Positions 1 through 7,153 of a DNA stretch of 13,888 bases are shown in pieces. The notes under the pieces are model-generated. The model was given only the letters and a program-made list of their open reading frames with translations, was not told the origin of the DNA and ran no database searches. Both the position numbers and the translations under genes were made by a program. Numbering within the stretch: position 1 is the first letter of the stretch; each line of letters opens with the position of its first letter. The DNA is from Enterobacteriaceae bacterium UBA2655 (lineage in GTDB: Bacteria > Pseudomonadota > Gammaproteobacteria > Enterobacterales > Enterobacteriaceae): assembly GCA_002359495.1 (NCBI GenBank), contig DENB01000040.1:284-14171 (forward strand), in the 5' to 3' direction.

Positions 1-15
1 CTGAACTACAGAGGA
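1..15 (-). tRNA. tRNA-Asn, first 15 nt only (runs off left edge)
   Basis: Read on the minus strand, bases 15 to 1 give TCCTCTGTAGTTCAG. This is identical to the 5' end (acceptor strand and start of the D arm) of the enterobacterial asparagine tRNA as I remember it. The rest of the tRNA lies beyond the left edge, so the anticodon cannot be read. Two points support the call: a near-perfect promoter sits just upstream on the same strand, and in E. coli asn tRNA genes lie close to mtfA, the next gene here. Asn tRNA 3' ends are common integration sites for islands, so any such element would lie outside the window. Confidence 0.85.
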
Positions 16-33
16 ATCGTTTCGATGGGGCGC

Positions 34-62
34 ATATTAACGGCGGCCTCCCGATGTGTCAA
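34..62 (-). promoter_or_regulatory. Promoter of the asparagine tRNA
   Basis: On the minus strand there is a consensus -35 TTGACA (57-62), a 17-bp spacer (40-56) and a -10 TAATAT (34-39). The next bases, GCGCCCC, form a GC-rich discriminator typical of stable-RNA promoters under stringent control. The start would fall near 26-28, leaving a short 5' leader for RNase P to remove before the mature end at base 15. Confidence 0.85.
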
Positions 63-73
63 CAGCAAAAAAC

Positions 74-112
74 GCATTAGCATTCAACTGGCTAGCATTA
101 ATGCAAACTGGC
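74..112. repeat. Imperfect direct repeat upstream of the tRNA promoter
   Basis: Two near-copies follow each other: bases 74-92 (gcattagcattcaactggc) and 95-112 (gcattaatgcaaactggc). They lie between the mtfA stop and the -35 of the tRNA promoter, at the place where UP elements or Fis sites occur upstream of stable-RNA promoters. The second copy contains the perfect palindrome gcattaatgc (95-104). Whether this is regulatory or just a small local duplication cannot be told from sequence. Confidence 0.5.
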
Positions 113-118
113 GGCATA

Positions 119-895
119 TCAGTCAGAAAGCGGTTGAATCGCCTGCAAACGCGCCAGCGGATGTTGATGATAGAAGGCGCTGAGCCGACGGTACATGGCC
201 GGAAAACGCTCCGCCAGCAGATCCGGCGCGCTGAAAAAATACTCCGACAGCACGGCGAAACATTCCGCCGCGTCGCTGGCGGCGTAAGGATCGATCGACG
301 CCGCCTGTTCGCCCACCAGCTCCACTTCCGCTTCGATCTCCGCCATCGCCCTGTGCAAATCCTGCTCCCAACCCGCCACTTCGCGCAGGGGGATCGCCGG
401 CACGCCGTTAGTATAACCGCTGCCGCGCGCATCCAGCTTATGCGCGACTTCATGCACGATCAGGTTAAAGCCGGAAAGATCGAACGAGTCCTGAATATCG
501 AGCCAGTTCAGCACCACCGGACCCTGCGTCCAGCTCTGTCCGGCATGGACGGCGGGTGCCTGGTGAACCACGCCTGCGTCGTCCTGCCAGCGATCCTCTA
601 CGGCAAACGGGGAAGGGTAGATCAGCACATCGTGAAAGCCGTCGAGCCACTCCAGTCCCAGCTTCAATACCGGCAGACAGAACAGCAGCGCGACGCGCGT
701 GGTGCGCAGCGCATCCAGCTCCATCTCCTGCAGAGGAACCAGTTTTTTCTGACGCAGGAAGCGACGGGCGAGCTGAATCAGCGCTTGCTGTTCCTCATCG
801 TCAAGCAGGCTGAAAATGGGCTGAGCCAGCGCCTCCTGCCAGGGCAGGGCGTCGAGTTGGGCGTCGGTATTCGCTTTCCAGGGCCATCTGAACAT
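119..895 (-). CDS. mtfA: MtfA, zinc metallopeptidase that binds the repressor Mlc
   Basis: This 258-aa protein matches E. coli MtfA (YeeI) nearly throughout. In E. coli MtfA is a cytosolic zinc-dependent peptidase that binds the glucose repressor Mlc (DgsA) and so affects ptsG expression. The zinc motif HEVAH is at about residues 149-153, inside the stretch [12 protein letters not shown]. The downstream segment [12 protein letters not shown] should carry the glutamate ligand. I chose the ATG at 893-895, giving MFRWPWK, because it aligns with the E. coli start MIKWPWK; the frame stays open 18 codons upstream but without similarity. The ribosome site in front of it is weak. It stands alone, ending about 55 bp before the -35 of the tRNA promoter. 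Length and motifs look intact. Confidence 0.95.
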   Translation of the reverse strand: MFRWPWKANTDAQLDALPWQEALAQPIFSLLDDEEQQALIQLARRFLRQKKLVPLQEMELDALRTTRVALLFCLPVLKLGLEWLDGFHDVLIYPSPFAVEDRWQDDAGVVHQAPAVHAGQSWTQGPVVLNWLDIQDSFDLSGFNLIVHEVAHKLDARGSGYTNGVPAIPLREVAGWEQDLHRAMAEIEAEVELVGEQAASIDPYAASDAAECFAVLSEYFFSAPDLLAERFPAMYRRLSAFYHQHPLARLQAIQPLSD

Positions 896-1079
896 GGGGA
901 AGCTCGCTGTGATGAACGGCAACGGGAGCAAGCCTGACGCGCCCCGCACCGTCTGCCCGGCGCGCAGACCGCATCGAGCTGGCTGGCGAGGCGGCCGTCA
1001 GGAATCAAAGCGGCATATTCAACCCGTTAGCGTCGGATTAGTCTGTGATGCAGTCCGCAAACATCGGCGCGTACGGCGA
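896..1079. other. Intergenic region between mtfA and the ASCH-like gene
   Basis: These 184 bp form the upstream region of mtfA. I see no RNA gene, no convincing terminator and no complete reading frame. A short open stretch on the minus strand (to about 1020) lacks a normal start and similarity I recognise. The mtfA promoter must lie here, but no good -35/-10 pair stands out. Confidence 0.5.
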
Positions 1080-1745
1080 TTATTTGCCGTCGGCGAGCCG
1101 GAACTCAATCACCCATACCCAGGGATTCACTTCCCAGCTGGTGGCGCCGTACTGTTTTTGCCAGGCTTCGCGGTAGGCTTCCTTCGGCGATTCAGAATTC
1201 ATATTCATGGTGAAAAAGTTATTCAGAAAGTGCGTGTCGGTCTGCACCCCTTCCGCCATGATGTCATCATCGCTGATATCCTGAATTTTCTCCGTCCGTA
1301 CCGCAGTGATTTCAAGGTTGATGCGGCTGGCCCAGCGCGGCATATGGATGGCGGTTTGCCAGCCAAACTGTTCCGCTGCAGGATGATGATCCCGGTCGGC
1401 GCTGTCGGCGCGGTACTGGCAGTAGCGAGGCGTTCTGAAGGGCAGCGGATCGCGTTCGAACGCCTGCATCATCTCTTCCGGCACGATCGGACCGCGCCAG
1501 GTTTCGCGCACCCAGAGAATATCGCCGGGTTTACCGTAGGGACACTGTTCGCTGACGTCGCTCATCGACTTCATTTTATAGCCGTGCAGATGGTTAGCGC
1601 TGACGTCAAACGCATGCACGCCTTCATGATGATCCTGGCCCGGACCGAAAGCCTGCGTTTTCATAATGCGTCGGGTCTGAGTTTGCTGGCCAATTAGCAG
1701 GGCGCGCACCCTCTGTTCGGAAAATTGAATCGGCCGTTCTTTCAT
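1080..1745 (-). CDS. Phage-type ASCH-like (PUA-fold) protein
   Basis: This 221-aa protein has the pattern of a family often found in lambdoid and Mu-like prophages. The N-terminus MKERPIQFSEQRVRALLIGQQTQTRR resembles the usual 'MKERPILF...VRAIL.G.KTQTRR'. CPYGKPGDILWVRETW (about 68-83), IHMPRWASRINLEIT in the middle, and NPWVWVIEF at the C-terminus are the other conserved blocks. I assign it to the ASCH/PUA-like fold group, proposed to bind RNA; its molecular role is not established. The ATG at 1743-1745 follows AGAGG at good spacing. No other phage gene is visible, so it looks like a lone relic or a retained cargo gene beside a tRNA. The frame is intact. I am confident of the family pattern, less so of the ASCH label. 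Confidence 0.75.
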   Translation of the reverse strand: MKERPIQFSEQRVRALLIGQQTQTRRIMKTQAFGPGQDHHEGVHAFDVSANHLHGYKMKSMSDVSEQCPYGKPGDILWVRETWRGPIVPEEMMQAFERDPLPFRTPRYCQYRADSADRDHHPAAEQFGWQTAIHMPRWASRINLEITAVRTEKIQDISDDDIMAEGVQTDTHFLNNFFTMNMNSESPKEAYREAWQKQYGATSWEVNPWVWVIEFRLADGK

Positions 1746-2084
1746 CGCATACCTCTGATTATGTGTAGAACCCGCGTTATCTACGGTAAAAAATTTTTTG
1801 CGTATCTCTTATGCCCCAAACAAAGGACTCGAATCATTTTGCTTAATAGTTTTTCGCCTTATAATTAACGTGGTTATACTATTTCACGGCCCTGAAAAAA
1901 GAACTGTGATAATAAGCAAAATATCTCTTTCGTACTCCGCCGCCCACGTCATCTTCTCCAGTAACAGTACGTTATATCGGTAAGAATAGGAACCATTTCA
2001 GAATAATTCGCCTGTTTTTAGCGTTCCTTTTACGATATGGGCAGCGAAATTTGCCTTAAATGCTTTTCATTGCGGTATAAATTG

Positions 2085-2096
2085 TTTACCGGTAAA
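2085..2096. repeat. Perfect 12-bp palindrome TTTACCGGTAAA
   Basis: A perfect palindrome in AT-rich non-coding DNA, operator-like in form. It is about 270 bp upstream of yedJ and 340 bp upstream (minus strand) of the ASCH-like gene. No regulator can be assigned from sequence. Confidence 0.4.
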
Positions 2097-2130
2097 TATT
2101 ACTGCTGTTTAACAGATGCACTGGAGCCGG

Positions 2131-2179
2131 GTGCCAGTAAGGAAAAGCCGAAAACCGCAGCGCGGCTGGGCAACGGCAC
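2131..2179 (+). other. Nested inverted repeats, possible structured RNA upstream of yedJ
   Basis: GTGCC (2131-2135) pairs with GGCAC (2175-2179). Inside it AGCCG (2146-2150) pairs with CGGCT (2163-2167). This GC-rich island sits in AT-rich DNA about 180 bp upstream of the yedJ start. The arrangement could form a two-helix RNA in a yedJ leader, but it matches no riboswitch I know, and it could be chance. Confidence 0.25.
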
Positions 2180-2357
2180 AAATTCGGTCTATAAATAGGA
2201 TCCGGCGCTTATCTTTCACTCCGTTATCGTCACTTCATCTTTAAACGTACATCCGAATTAAAAATGTCATCATCCGAACGGTATGATACGTACTGTTGTC
2301 AACGCTGAACGGCCTGTCCCGTCAGCGCGAGAAAAACCATTCGCAGGGAGAAGAACT

Positions 2358-3020
2358 ATGTCGCTCACACTCTGGCAAACCCGATTCGAAAGCTGGCTCC
2401 AGACTAACTGGGTACACGGGGATAAAGCGCATGATATCGCCCACCTGCGGCGCGTCTGGATGAGCGCGCAACGTATTATGCAGGGCAGCGACGCCAATCC
2501 GCTGGTGGTGCTGACCGCCTGTTATTTCCACGACGTCGTCAATCTGGCGAAAAACCATCCCGAGCGCCATCTGGCTTCCACCTATGCGGCGGTTGAGACG
2601 CGGCGCATTCTGCGTGAAGATTTTATCGATTTTCCTGAAGCGCTGCTGGAGCCGGTCGCCCATGCAGTGCAGGCACACAGCTTTAGCGCCGCCATCGCGC
2701 CCGAGACCCTGGAAGCCAAAATCGTTCAGGACGCCGACCGGCTGGAGTCGTTGGGCGCGATCGGTCTGGCGCGCGTCTTCTATACCGCCGGCGCGCTGGG
2801 GCGGCCGCTGTTCGACAGCGAAGATCCGCTGGGCAAAGCGCGCGAGCTGAACGACGTAAGCTGGACGCTGGATCACTTTCAGAAAAAGCTGCTGCGTCTG
2901 CCCGCCACCATGCAGACCGAAGCGGGCCGCCTGTTGGCGGAGCACAACGCCGAGCTGCAGGGCGACCTGCTTTCGCTGGATGAATCGGTGGTGCGCGACT
3001 TCAGCGCGCTGCGGGCTTAA
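2358..3020 (+). CDS. yedJ: YedJ, HD-domain phosphohydrolase
   Basis: A 220-aa cytosolic protein closely similar to E. coli YedJ along its length. It belongs to the HD superfamily of metal-dependent phosphohydrolases. Likely metal ligands are His29 (AHDIAHLRRV), His58-Asp59 (ACYFHDVVNLAKNHPER) and Asp126 (KIVQDADRLESLGAIGLARV). The substrate is unknown as far as I know; an HD fold suggests a nucleotide or other phosphate ester. The ATG at 2358 follows GGGAG and gives MSLTLWQ, which aligns with the E. coli start; a longer version from 2283 adds residues without similarity. In E. coli yedJ adjoins dcm, whereas here two extra genes separate them. Confidence 0.93.
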   Translation: MSLTLWQTRFESWLQTNWVHGDKAHDIAHLRRVWMSAQRIMQGSDANPLVVLTACYFHDVVNLAKNHPERHLASTYAAVETRRILREDFIDFPEALLEPVAHAVQAHSFSAAIAPETLEAKIVQDADRLESLGAIGLARVFYTAGALGRPLFDSEDPLGKARELNDVSWTLDHFQKKLLRLPATMQTEAGRLLAEHNAELQGDLLSLDESVVRDFSALRA

Positions 3021-3098
3021 TATTAAATTTTTGTGACAGTCTGTTAAACGGGAGACGCTTCCGCCAGGATGAGGGAAAACAATAACCGGAGAAATGGG

Positions 3099-3350
3099 AT
3101 GTCAGAAACCGTTAATTTAACAATCAAAATTGCTCCTGAACTGAAAGAGCACATCAAACAGCTTGCGCTGGAGAATCAGGTCTCAATGAGCCAGGAAATC
3201 GTTCAGCGTTTGCAGTCGAGCCTGATGACGCACCCGCATCCGGCGATTGATAACCAGGATATCGAAGAAGAGGCGACGACGCAGTTGAATGCCGCCGAGC
3301 TGAAGCAGGTGCGCGCACTGTTAAAAAAACAGAGCAAAAAGAAGAAGTAA
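3099..3350 (+). CDS. Arc-like ribbon-helix-helix DNA-binding protein
   Basis: An 83-aa protein. The N-terminal part (about 2-42) has ribbon-helix-helix form: a short strand with alternating residues (TVNLTIKI), then two helices (PELKEHIKQLALENQ and SMSQEIVQRLQSSL), with the MSQEIV turn typical of Arc/Mnt proteins. The C-terminal 40 residues are acidic and then strongly basic, ending QSKKKK. Such proteins dimerise and insert the paired strand into the major groove, usually repressing nearby genes. No toxin gene is next to it, so an antitoxin role is not supported. I chose ATG 3099 because GGAG lies 7 nt upstream; an ATG at 3069 would add ten unconserved residues. It ends in a terminator shared with the convergent receptor gene. 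Confidence 0.8.
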   Translation: MSETVNLTIKIAPELKEHIKQLALENQVSMSQEIVQRLQSSLMTHPHPAIDNQDIEEEATTQLNAAELKQVRALLKKQSKKKK

Positions 3351-3351
3351 C

Positions 3352-3380
3352 AAAAAACCCGTCGCCAGACGGGTTTTTTT
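3352..3380. terminator. Bidirectional terminator between the RHH gene and the receptor gene
   Basis: A stem CCCGTC/GACGGG (3358-3363 with 3368-3373, loop GCCA) is flanked by A6 on the left and T7 on the right, so a U-tract exists in both directions. It directly follows the plus-strand stop codon at 3350 and the minus-strand stop codon at 3382, and can serve both convergent genes. Confidence 0.92.
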
Positions 3381-3381
3381 A

Positions 3382-4998
3382 TCACGCCTGTTCGCCCGCC
3401 GGCCTCTCCAAACAGAACTGCGCCACGCTTTGCGCCAGCCGCACCGCCTGCTGCATCAACGCCTCCGACGCCTGACGGTTTTGCTCTCCCATGCTGGCAT
3501 TGCGCTGCACCTGCGTGTCCAGCGCCAGAATCTGTTGCGTAATCTTATTCACGCGCGCGCTCTGCGCCGTGGCGTTTTGCTGCTGATCGTTGAGCTGGTT
3601 GACCACCGCCGCCACCGCGTCGCTGATTTGATGGAACAGCGTCTCCAGCAGCTTCACCTTATTAAAACCCTGAGAGATATGCTGCTGCGTGTTCTGAATC
3701 AGCCCGTCGATCTGCCGGGTCGAGCGGCCGCTCTTGTCGGACAGCAGACCGATCTCTTTGGCGACCACGGAGAAGCTGCGGCCATAGAGTCCGGCATGGG
3801 CCGACTCGATCGCGGCGTTCAGCGCCAGCAGGCGCGTTTGCAGCGAAAGCCCGTCGAGCAGGGTGACGATGCCGGCGATCTCCCCTGACGCCTCCACAAT
3901 CTCCTGCATCTGCTTTTCAACCTCATCCACCCGCTGCGCGCAGTTACGCGTCAGGGTATCGGCGGACTGCGCCTGTTCAGTCGCCTGCTGAGAGAAGCGG
4001 GCACTATTCTCCACCTCTTCGGCTACGCGATGCAGGCGTTGCGAGAGATGACTGAAGGTGGCGTTTTGTGCCTGATGCTGTTCGCTCAGGCTGTCGTTAT
4101 GCTGCTGCATCTGCGCCGCGCCGCTGGAAACCGCGTGCGCAATGGTGTTGATCTCCAGCACGATGTGCTGCAATCCCTGGCGCATCTCCTCCATCGCCAG
4201 AAAAAGCTGCCGGGTCTCCTGTGACTGCCGGCGAGGCTGCGCGCCGTGCGGGATCAGATTGCCGGTAGCGATATTTTGCAGCTGACGCGCGGCCTGGCGC
4301 AGCGGCGCGATCACCCCGCGCAGCAGCAGCCCGCCCGCCGCCATCAGCAGCGCGAACAGCAGCGTGCTGATCGCCAGCGACAGGTTGCGGCTCTGGGTCA
4401 GCGAGGCGAGCGTCGCGCCATTGGCGGCAGCGACCTGCTGATTCGCGGTTTTCATCTCGTTGAACCAGGCGTCGTTGAACTGCTGCTGGAACGCCTGCAT
4501 CGGCACCATAAAGAAGCTGTCCATGTCGTTATCCGCCAGCCCCTTAAGCTGTTCGTTCAGCCCGTCCACCAGCAGGGTAAAGCTCTGATGCAGTTCGCTC
4601 TCCGGGGCGGCGCCATATTGCGCAAACAGCGACTGCGCCTGCTTCAGCGACGCGTCGGCGGTAGCGGCGAGGCTTTTCCAGCTATCCACCGAGCCGCTCT
4701 GCTGATCCTGCATCAGGTAGATGCCGGCGCGGTGGCTGTTGTCGCTGGCGGTTAACAGTTCGATACGCGCTTTGTCGAGCAGGGTCAGGCGCTCGCGCTG
4801 GATTTGCGCTTGCATGACGTTTTGGCTGGTGTGATCGACCTGGCGCGTCAGCAGCACAATGCCAGCGCATTGCAGCAGGCAAAACAGCAGCAGAAACAGA
4901 ATAAAGTTGCCGCGCAGGCTGGTCAGCCAGAGTGGCAGGCGCAAGCGTTGAAAACGCGGCGCGCGGAGACGAAGCGGAAGCAGAGAGATTAACGACAT
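3382..4998 (-). CDS. Chemoreceptor-like protein with degenerate signalling tip
   Basis: A 538-aa protein with the layout of a transmembrane chemoreceptor: TM1 (about 31-52), a helical periplasmic domain (53-207) of the four-helix-bundle type, TM2 (208-229), a HAMP domain (about 230-282) and a long coiled coil with the receptor hairpin near 372-420. The tip (LDGLSLQTRLLALNAAIESA, then HAGLYGRSF) keeps the core LLALNAAIE. Compared with E. coli Tsr it has Leu for Phe373, Arg for Asn376, His for Arg388 and Leu for Glu391, positions used for trimer packing and CheA/CheW contact. The C-terminus, GEQA, lacks the NWETF tether. It may signal weakly or to a non-standard partner. I chose ATG 4998; a TTG at 5010 is possible, and neither has a strong ribosome site. 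Confidence 0.85.
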   Translation of the reverse strand: MSLISLLPLRLRAPRFQRLRLPLWLTSLRGNFILFLLLFCLLQCAGIVLLTRQVDHTSQNVMQAQIQRERLTLLDKARIELLTASDNSHRAGIYLMQDQQSGSVDSWKSLAATADASLKQAQSLFAQYGAAPESELHQSFTLLVDGLNEQLKGLADNDMDSFFMVPMQAFQQQFNDAWFNEMKTANQQVAAANGATLASLTQSRNLSLAISTLLFALLMAAGGLLLRGVIAPLRQAARQLQNIATGNLIPHGAQPRRQSQETRQLFLAMEEMRQGLQHIVLEINTIAHAVSSGAAQMQQHNDSLSEQHQAQNATFSHLSQRLHRVAEEVENSARFSQQATEQAQSADTLTRNCAQRVDEVEKQMQEIVEASGEIAGIVTLLDGLSLQTRLLALNAAIESAHAGLYGRSFSVVAKEIGLLSDKSGRSTRQIDGLIQNTQQHISQGFNKVKLLETLFHQISDAVAAVVNQLNDQQQNATAQSARVNKITQQILALDTQVQRNASMGEQNRQASEALMQQAVRLAQSVAQFCLERPAGEQA

Positions 4999-5044
4999 AA
5001 GGCTGCCCAAAAATAAAAAGCAGTATTAGCGGTCATGGTGACAA

Positions 5045-5065
5045 TTTTGTGACAGGGTCACGACA
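5045..5065. promoter_or_regulatory. Palindromic GTGAC/GTCAC site upstream of the receptor gene
   Basis: TTTTGTGACAG (5045-5055) overlaps an inverted repeat GTGAC-AGG-GTCAC (about 5049-5061), and another GTGACA lies at about 5038. The element is about 50 bp upstream of the receptor-like gene start. The 11-mer TTTTGTGACAG also occurs at 3029-3039, upstream of the RHH gene. TGTGA resembles a CRP half-site, but the spacing to TCAC is 5 rather than 6. It could be an operator for the RHH protein; this is inference. Confidence 0.35.
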
Positions 5066-5092
5066 GCGGCGATAAACAGTAGAATGGCGTGT

Positions 5093-5134
5093 CTTAAGAG
5101 AAACTCTTGAGAAACCGTCTGGCGAACCAGACGG
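5093..5134 (-). terminator. Tandem hairpins downstream of dcm
   Basis: A perfect 8-bp stem CCGTCTGG/CCAGACGG with a tetraloop lies at 5115-5134, a few bases after the dcm stop, and is followed on the minus strand by TTTCTC. A second hairpin, CTTAAGAG-AAA-CTCTTGAG (5093-5111), follows. The U-tract is poor, so this is a probable rather than textbook terminator. It should separate dcm from the downstream receptor gene. Confidence 0.65.
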
Positions 5135-5140
5135 AAAAGG

Positions 5141-6529
5141 TCAGCGCGTCACTTCCCGAATCAGCGGCAGCAGCAGTTGCGCCACGGCGGCGAATACCGG
5201 AACCACTACCGAATTGCCGAACTGTTTGTAGGCCTGCGTATCGGAGACGGGAATGCGGAATTTCTGCTCGCCGGGGGCTTCGAATCCCATTAGACGGGCG
5301 CATTCGCGCGGGGTCAGACGGCGCGGGCGGCGCGCCATATTGTCCGCATCCTGAAAATCCGCTTCGCCGCGCGCGCTATCCCAGCCGCGATCGATCAGAA
5401 TCTCCGAGCCATCTTTGTAGTAGCGCGCCGAGAGTGTGCGGACACAGCAGTTCAGGTCGCGCGGATCGTTCAGGCCGAAGCCGAAGCCGTTGCCTTTCGC
5501 CTTGTGCTTTTTCGCATAGTGATAGAGGTAGCGCCAGAGATCGGGCGAAAGAGTATATTTTTCGTCGACCTGTTCATCCAGCAGCGTATGCAGCGACGGC
5601 ACCTGCTGCGGATACAAGCGCCGGATCTGCTGCAGGCTGAAATCCCGGCTGAAGGGGTAGTCGCGGCGGATGCCCACCAGCACGATGCGCTCGCGATGCT
5701 GCGGCAAAAAATGGCGCGCATCGAGAATTTTCGCGTCGGGCGCGGCGGCGTTGGCGTCGGCCACGTCGTAGCCCAGCTCGTCCAGCGTCTCCATGATGAT
5801 CTGAAAGGTGCGGCCCTTATCGTGGCTCTTCAGGTTTTTCACGTTTTCCAGCACGAAAATAGCCGGTTTTTTCGCGGCGATGATGCGCGCGACGTCGAAA
5901 AACAGCGTGCCCTGCGCCTGGCACTCAAAGCCGTGGGCGCGCCCCAGCGCATTTTTCTTGCTGACACCCGCCAGCGAGAAGGGCTGGCAGGGAAAGCCCG
6001 CCAGCAATACCTGATGATCCGGGATTTCACGATCGATATGCTGATAGATAGCCGCGTCATCCGTCAGGCCCGCGGCTTGGGTGATTTTCCGAATGTCAGT
6101 GTTGAAACGGTGTTCGGCCGGATCGCTGTAGTGGTTGGCCCGGTAGGTTCTGACCGCCTCTTTATTCCATTCGCTGGTAAAGACGCATTTACCGCCGATC
6201 GCCTCAAAACCTTTGCGGATGCCGCCGATACCGGCGAAAAGATCGATAAAGCGAAACAGCGGCTTATCGTAGTGGGCGGGACGTTCGGGCAGCATGGCCT
6301 GCAATGCCGCGATCTCCTGTAAGGAGAGGGGCAGGCCGCGCGCCTTACCCTGACGGATGCGGGCAAGCAGCTCATGCGTCCAGTCGCGTCCGCCAGCCTG
6401 ACTCAGCGCGGCGGCGACGGCGCGCGGGCTGTAAATCGCCAGCACCTGCGCTAACAGGGCGGCATCGGTCAGGTCGGGATGAAGCGAATCGTTTGGGAGT
6501 GCGGGCGCGGAACTTTCAACGGCGTGCAT
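5141..6529 (-). CDS. dcm: Dcm, DNA (cytosine-5) methyltransferase
   Basis: A 462-aa protein matching E. coli Dcm (472 aa), which methylates the inner cytosine of CCWGG. All C5-methyltransferase blocks are visible: [10 protein letters not shown] (motif I, about 94-103), PCQPFSLAG with the catalytic Cys near 181, FVLENVKNL (225-233), HRERIVLVG, then the target-recognition region with [35 protein letters not shown], and [11 protein letters not shown]. The target-recognition part is close to E. coli, so CCWGG specificity is likely. The first 85 residues diverge, as is usual in this family. The ATG at 6527-6529 follows AAGGAA. Unlike E. coli K-12, vsr is not downstream on the same strand but divergent, about 150 bp away. 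Confidence 0.96.
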   Translation of the reverse strand: MHAVESSAPALPNDSLHPDLTDAALLAQVLAIYSPRAVAAALSQAGGRDWTHELLARIRQGKARGLPLSLQEIAALQAMLPERPAHYDKPLFRFIDLFAGIGGIRKGFEAIGGKCVFTSEWNKEAVRTYRANHYSDPAEHRFNTDIRKITQAAGLTDDAAIYQHIDREIPDHQVLLAGFPCQPFSLAGVSKKNALGRAHGFECQAQGTLFFDVARIIAAKKPAIFVLENVKNLKSHDKGRTFQIIMETLDELGYDVADANAAAPDAKILDARHFLPQHRERIVLVGIRRDYPFSRDFSLQQIRRLYPQQVPSLHTLLDEQVDEKYTLSPDLWRYLYHYAKKHKAKGNGFGFGLNDPRDLNCCVRTLSARYYKDGSEILIDRGWDSARGEADFQDADNMARRPRRLTPRECARLMGFEAPGEQKFRIPVSDTQAYKQFGNSVVVPVFAAVAQLLLPLIREVTR

Positions 6530-6676
6530 GCGTTTTTCCTTAACAGTGAAGCCTGTATGCTACCACTCCTTGCCCGGTGAAAACATTAGCGCGAGGTGCC
6601 CGGCCCACAGGTTTCCTGCTTTCAGTTTCGCCATGGCGAACTACAGTTGTCAGGTAAAAAGAGAAAAGAGGCGCTT

Positions 6677-7153
6677 ATGGCAGACGTTCATTCCAGTGAA
6701 ATACGCAGTAAGAATATGCGCGCCATACGAACCCAGGATACCGCCATCGAGCAGCGGATCGCGCTGCAGCTCCGGGAGCTTGGCTTCGACTTTCGCGTAC
6801 AGGATAAAACCTTGCCGGGACGGCCCGATTTCGTGCTCAGCGAGCAGCAGGCGATCATCTTCGTCCACGGCTGTTTCTGGCATCGTCATCACTGCTACTT
6901 GTTTAAGTTACCCGCGACCCGCACTGAATTCTGGTCCGGCAAAATCAACAGCAACGTCGAGCGCGACCGGCGTTACGTCGCGCAGCTGCGGCAGGCGGGC
7001 TGGAAAGTGCTGATCGTCTGGGAGTGCGCGCTGCGCGGTAAGCTGCGCCTCAGCGATGCGGCGCTGACGGAGCGGCTGGAGGAGTGGCTGCTGGGCACGG
7101 AGAAAAGCGCCGAGATCGATCATCTCGGCATTCATCAATATGTGGAAACTTAA
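6677..7153 (+). CDS. vsr: Vsr, very short patch repair mismatch endonuclease
   Basis: A 158-aa protein matching E. coli Vsr (156 aa). Vsr nicks 5' of the T in T:G mismatches formed when 5-methylcytosine at Dcm sites deaminates, starting repair with Pol I and help from MutS/MutL. The catalytic Asp51 is in PGRPDFV, His64 and His69 are present, and the zinc ligands Cys66, His71, Cys73 (HGCFWHRHHCYLF) and Cys117 (VWECALRG) are all kept. The ATG at 6677 follows AGAGG and gives MADVH, identical to the E. coli start. The frame is open upstream to 6596 without similarity. It has its own upstream region shared with divergent dcm, so the two are not translationally coupled. Its stop overlaps that of convergent yedA. 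Confidence 0.96.
   Translation: MADVHSSEIRSKNMRAIRTQDTAIEQRIALQLRELGFDFRVQDKTLPGRPDFVLSEQQAIIFVHGCFWHRHHCYLFKLPATRTEFWSGKINSNVERDRRYVAQLRQAGWKVLIVWECALRGKLRLSDAALTERLEEWLLGTEKSAEIDHLGIHQYVET

Larger units (their letters stand above)
1746..2357. other. AT-rich non-coding stretch upstream of yedJ
   Basis: About 610 bp without a convincing gene. The first 350 bp are clearly richer in A and T than the neighbouring genes, as in foreign or H-NS-bound DNA. A 61-codon frame at 1798-1983 (plus) has no ribosome site and low-complexity content, so I do not call it. Visible structures are an A6T6 tract near 1789-1799, the palindrome TTTACCGGTAAA (2085-2096), a nested inverted repeat (2131-2179) and a hairpin-like repeat at 2269-2287. 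The promoter of yedJ should lie in the last 200 bp; TATAAAT near 2190 is one possible -10. Confidence 0.6.

Noticed and set aside
56..937. Long plus-strand frame opposite mtfA
   Set aside because: Antisense shadow of a clear mtfA homologue; high GC makes long shadow frames common.
1798..1983. 61-codon frame on the plus strand in the AT-rich region
   Set aside because: No ribosome site, composition typical of AT-rich non-coding DNA, and no family pattern.
2121..2200. Possible cobalamin or c-di-GMP riboswitch before yedJ
   Set aside because: Some GC-rich pieces look similar at a glance, but the conserved boxes of these classes are absent.
3099..5010. Toxin-antitoxin pair made of the RHH protein and its neighbour
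   Set aside because: The neighbour is a 538-aa receptor on the opposite strand; no small toxin frame is adjacent.
5041..5065. CRP site upstream of the receptor gene
   Set aside because: TGTGA and TCAC are separated by 5 rather than 6 bases and the second half is incomplete; kept only as an unassigned palindrome.
5504..6322. 272-codon plus-strand frame opposite dcm
   Set aside because: Shadow of dcm, whose motifs are all on the minus strand.
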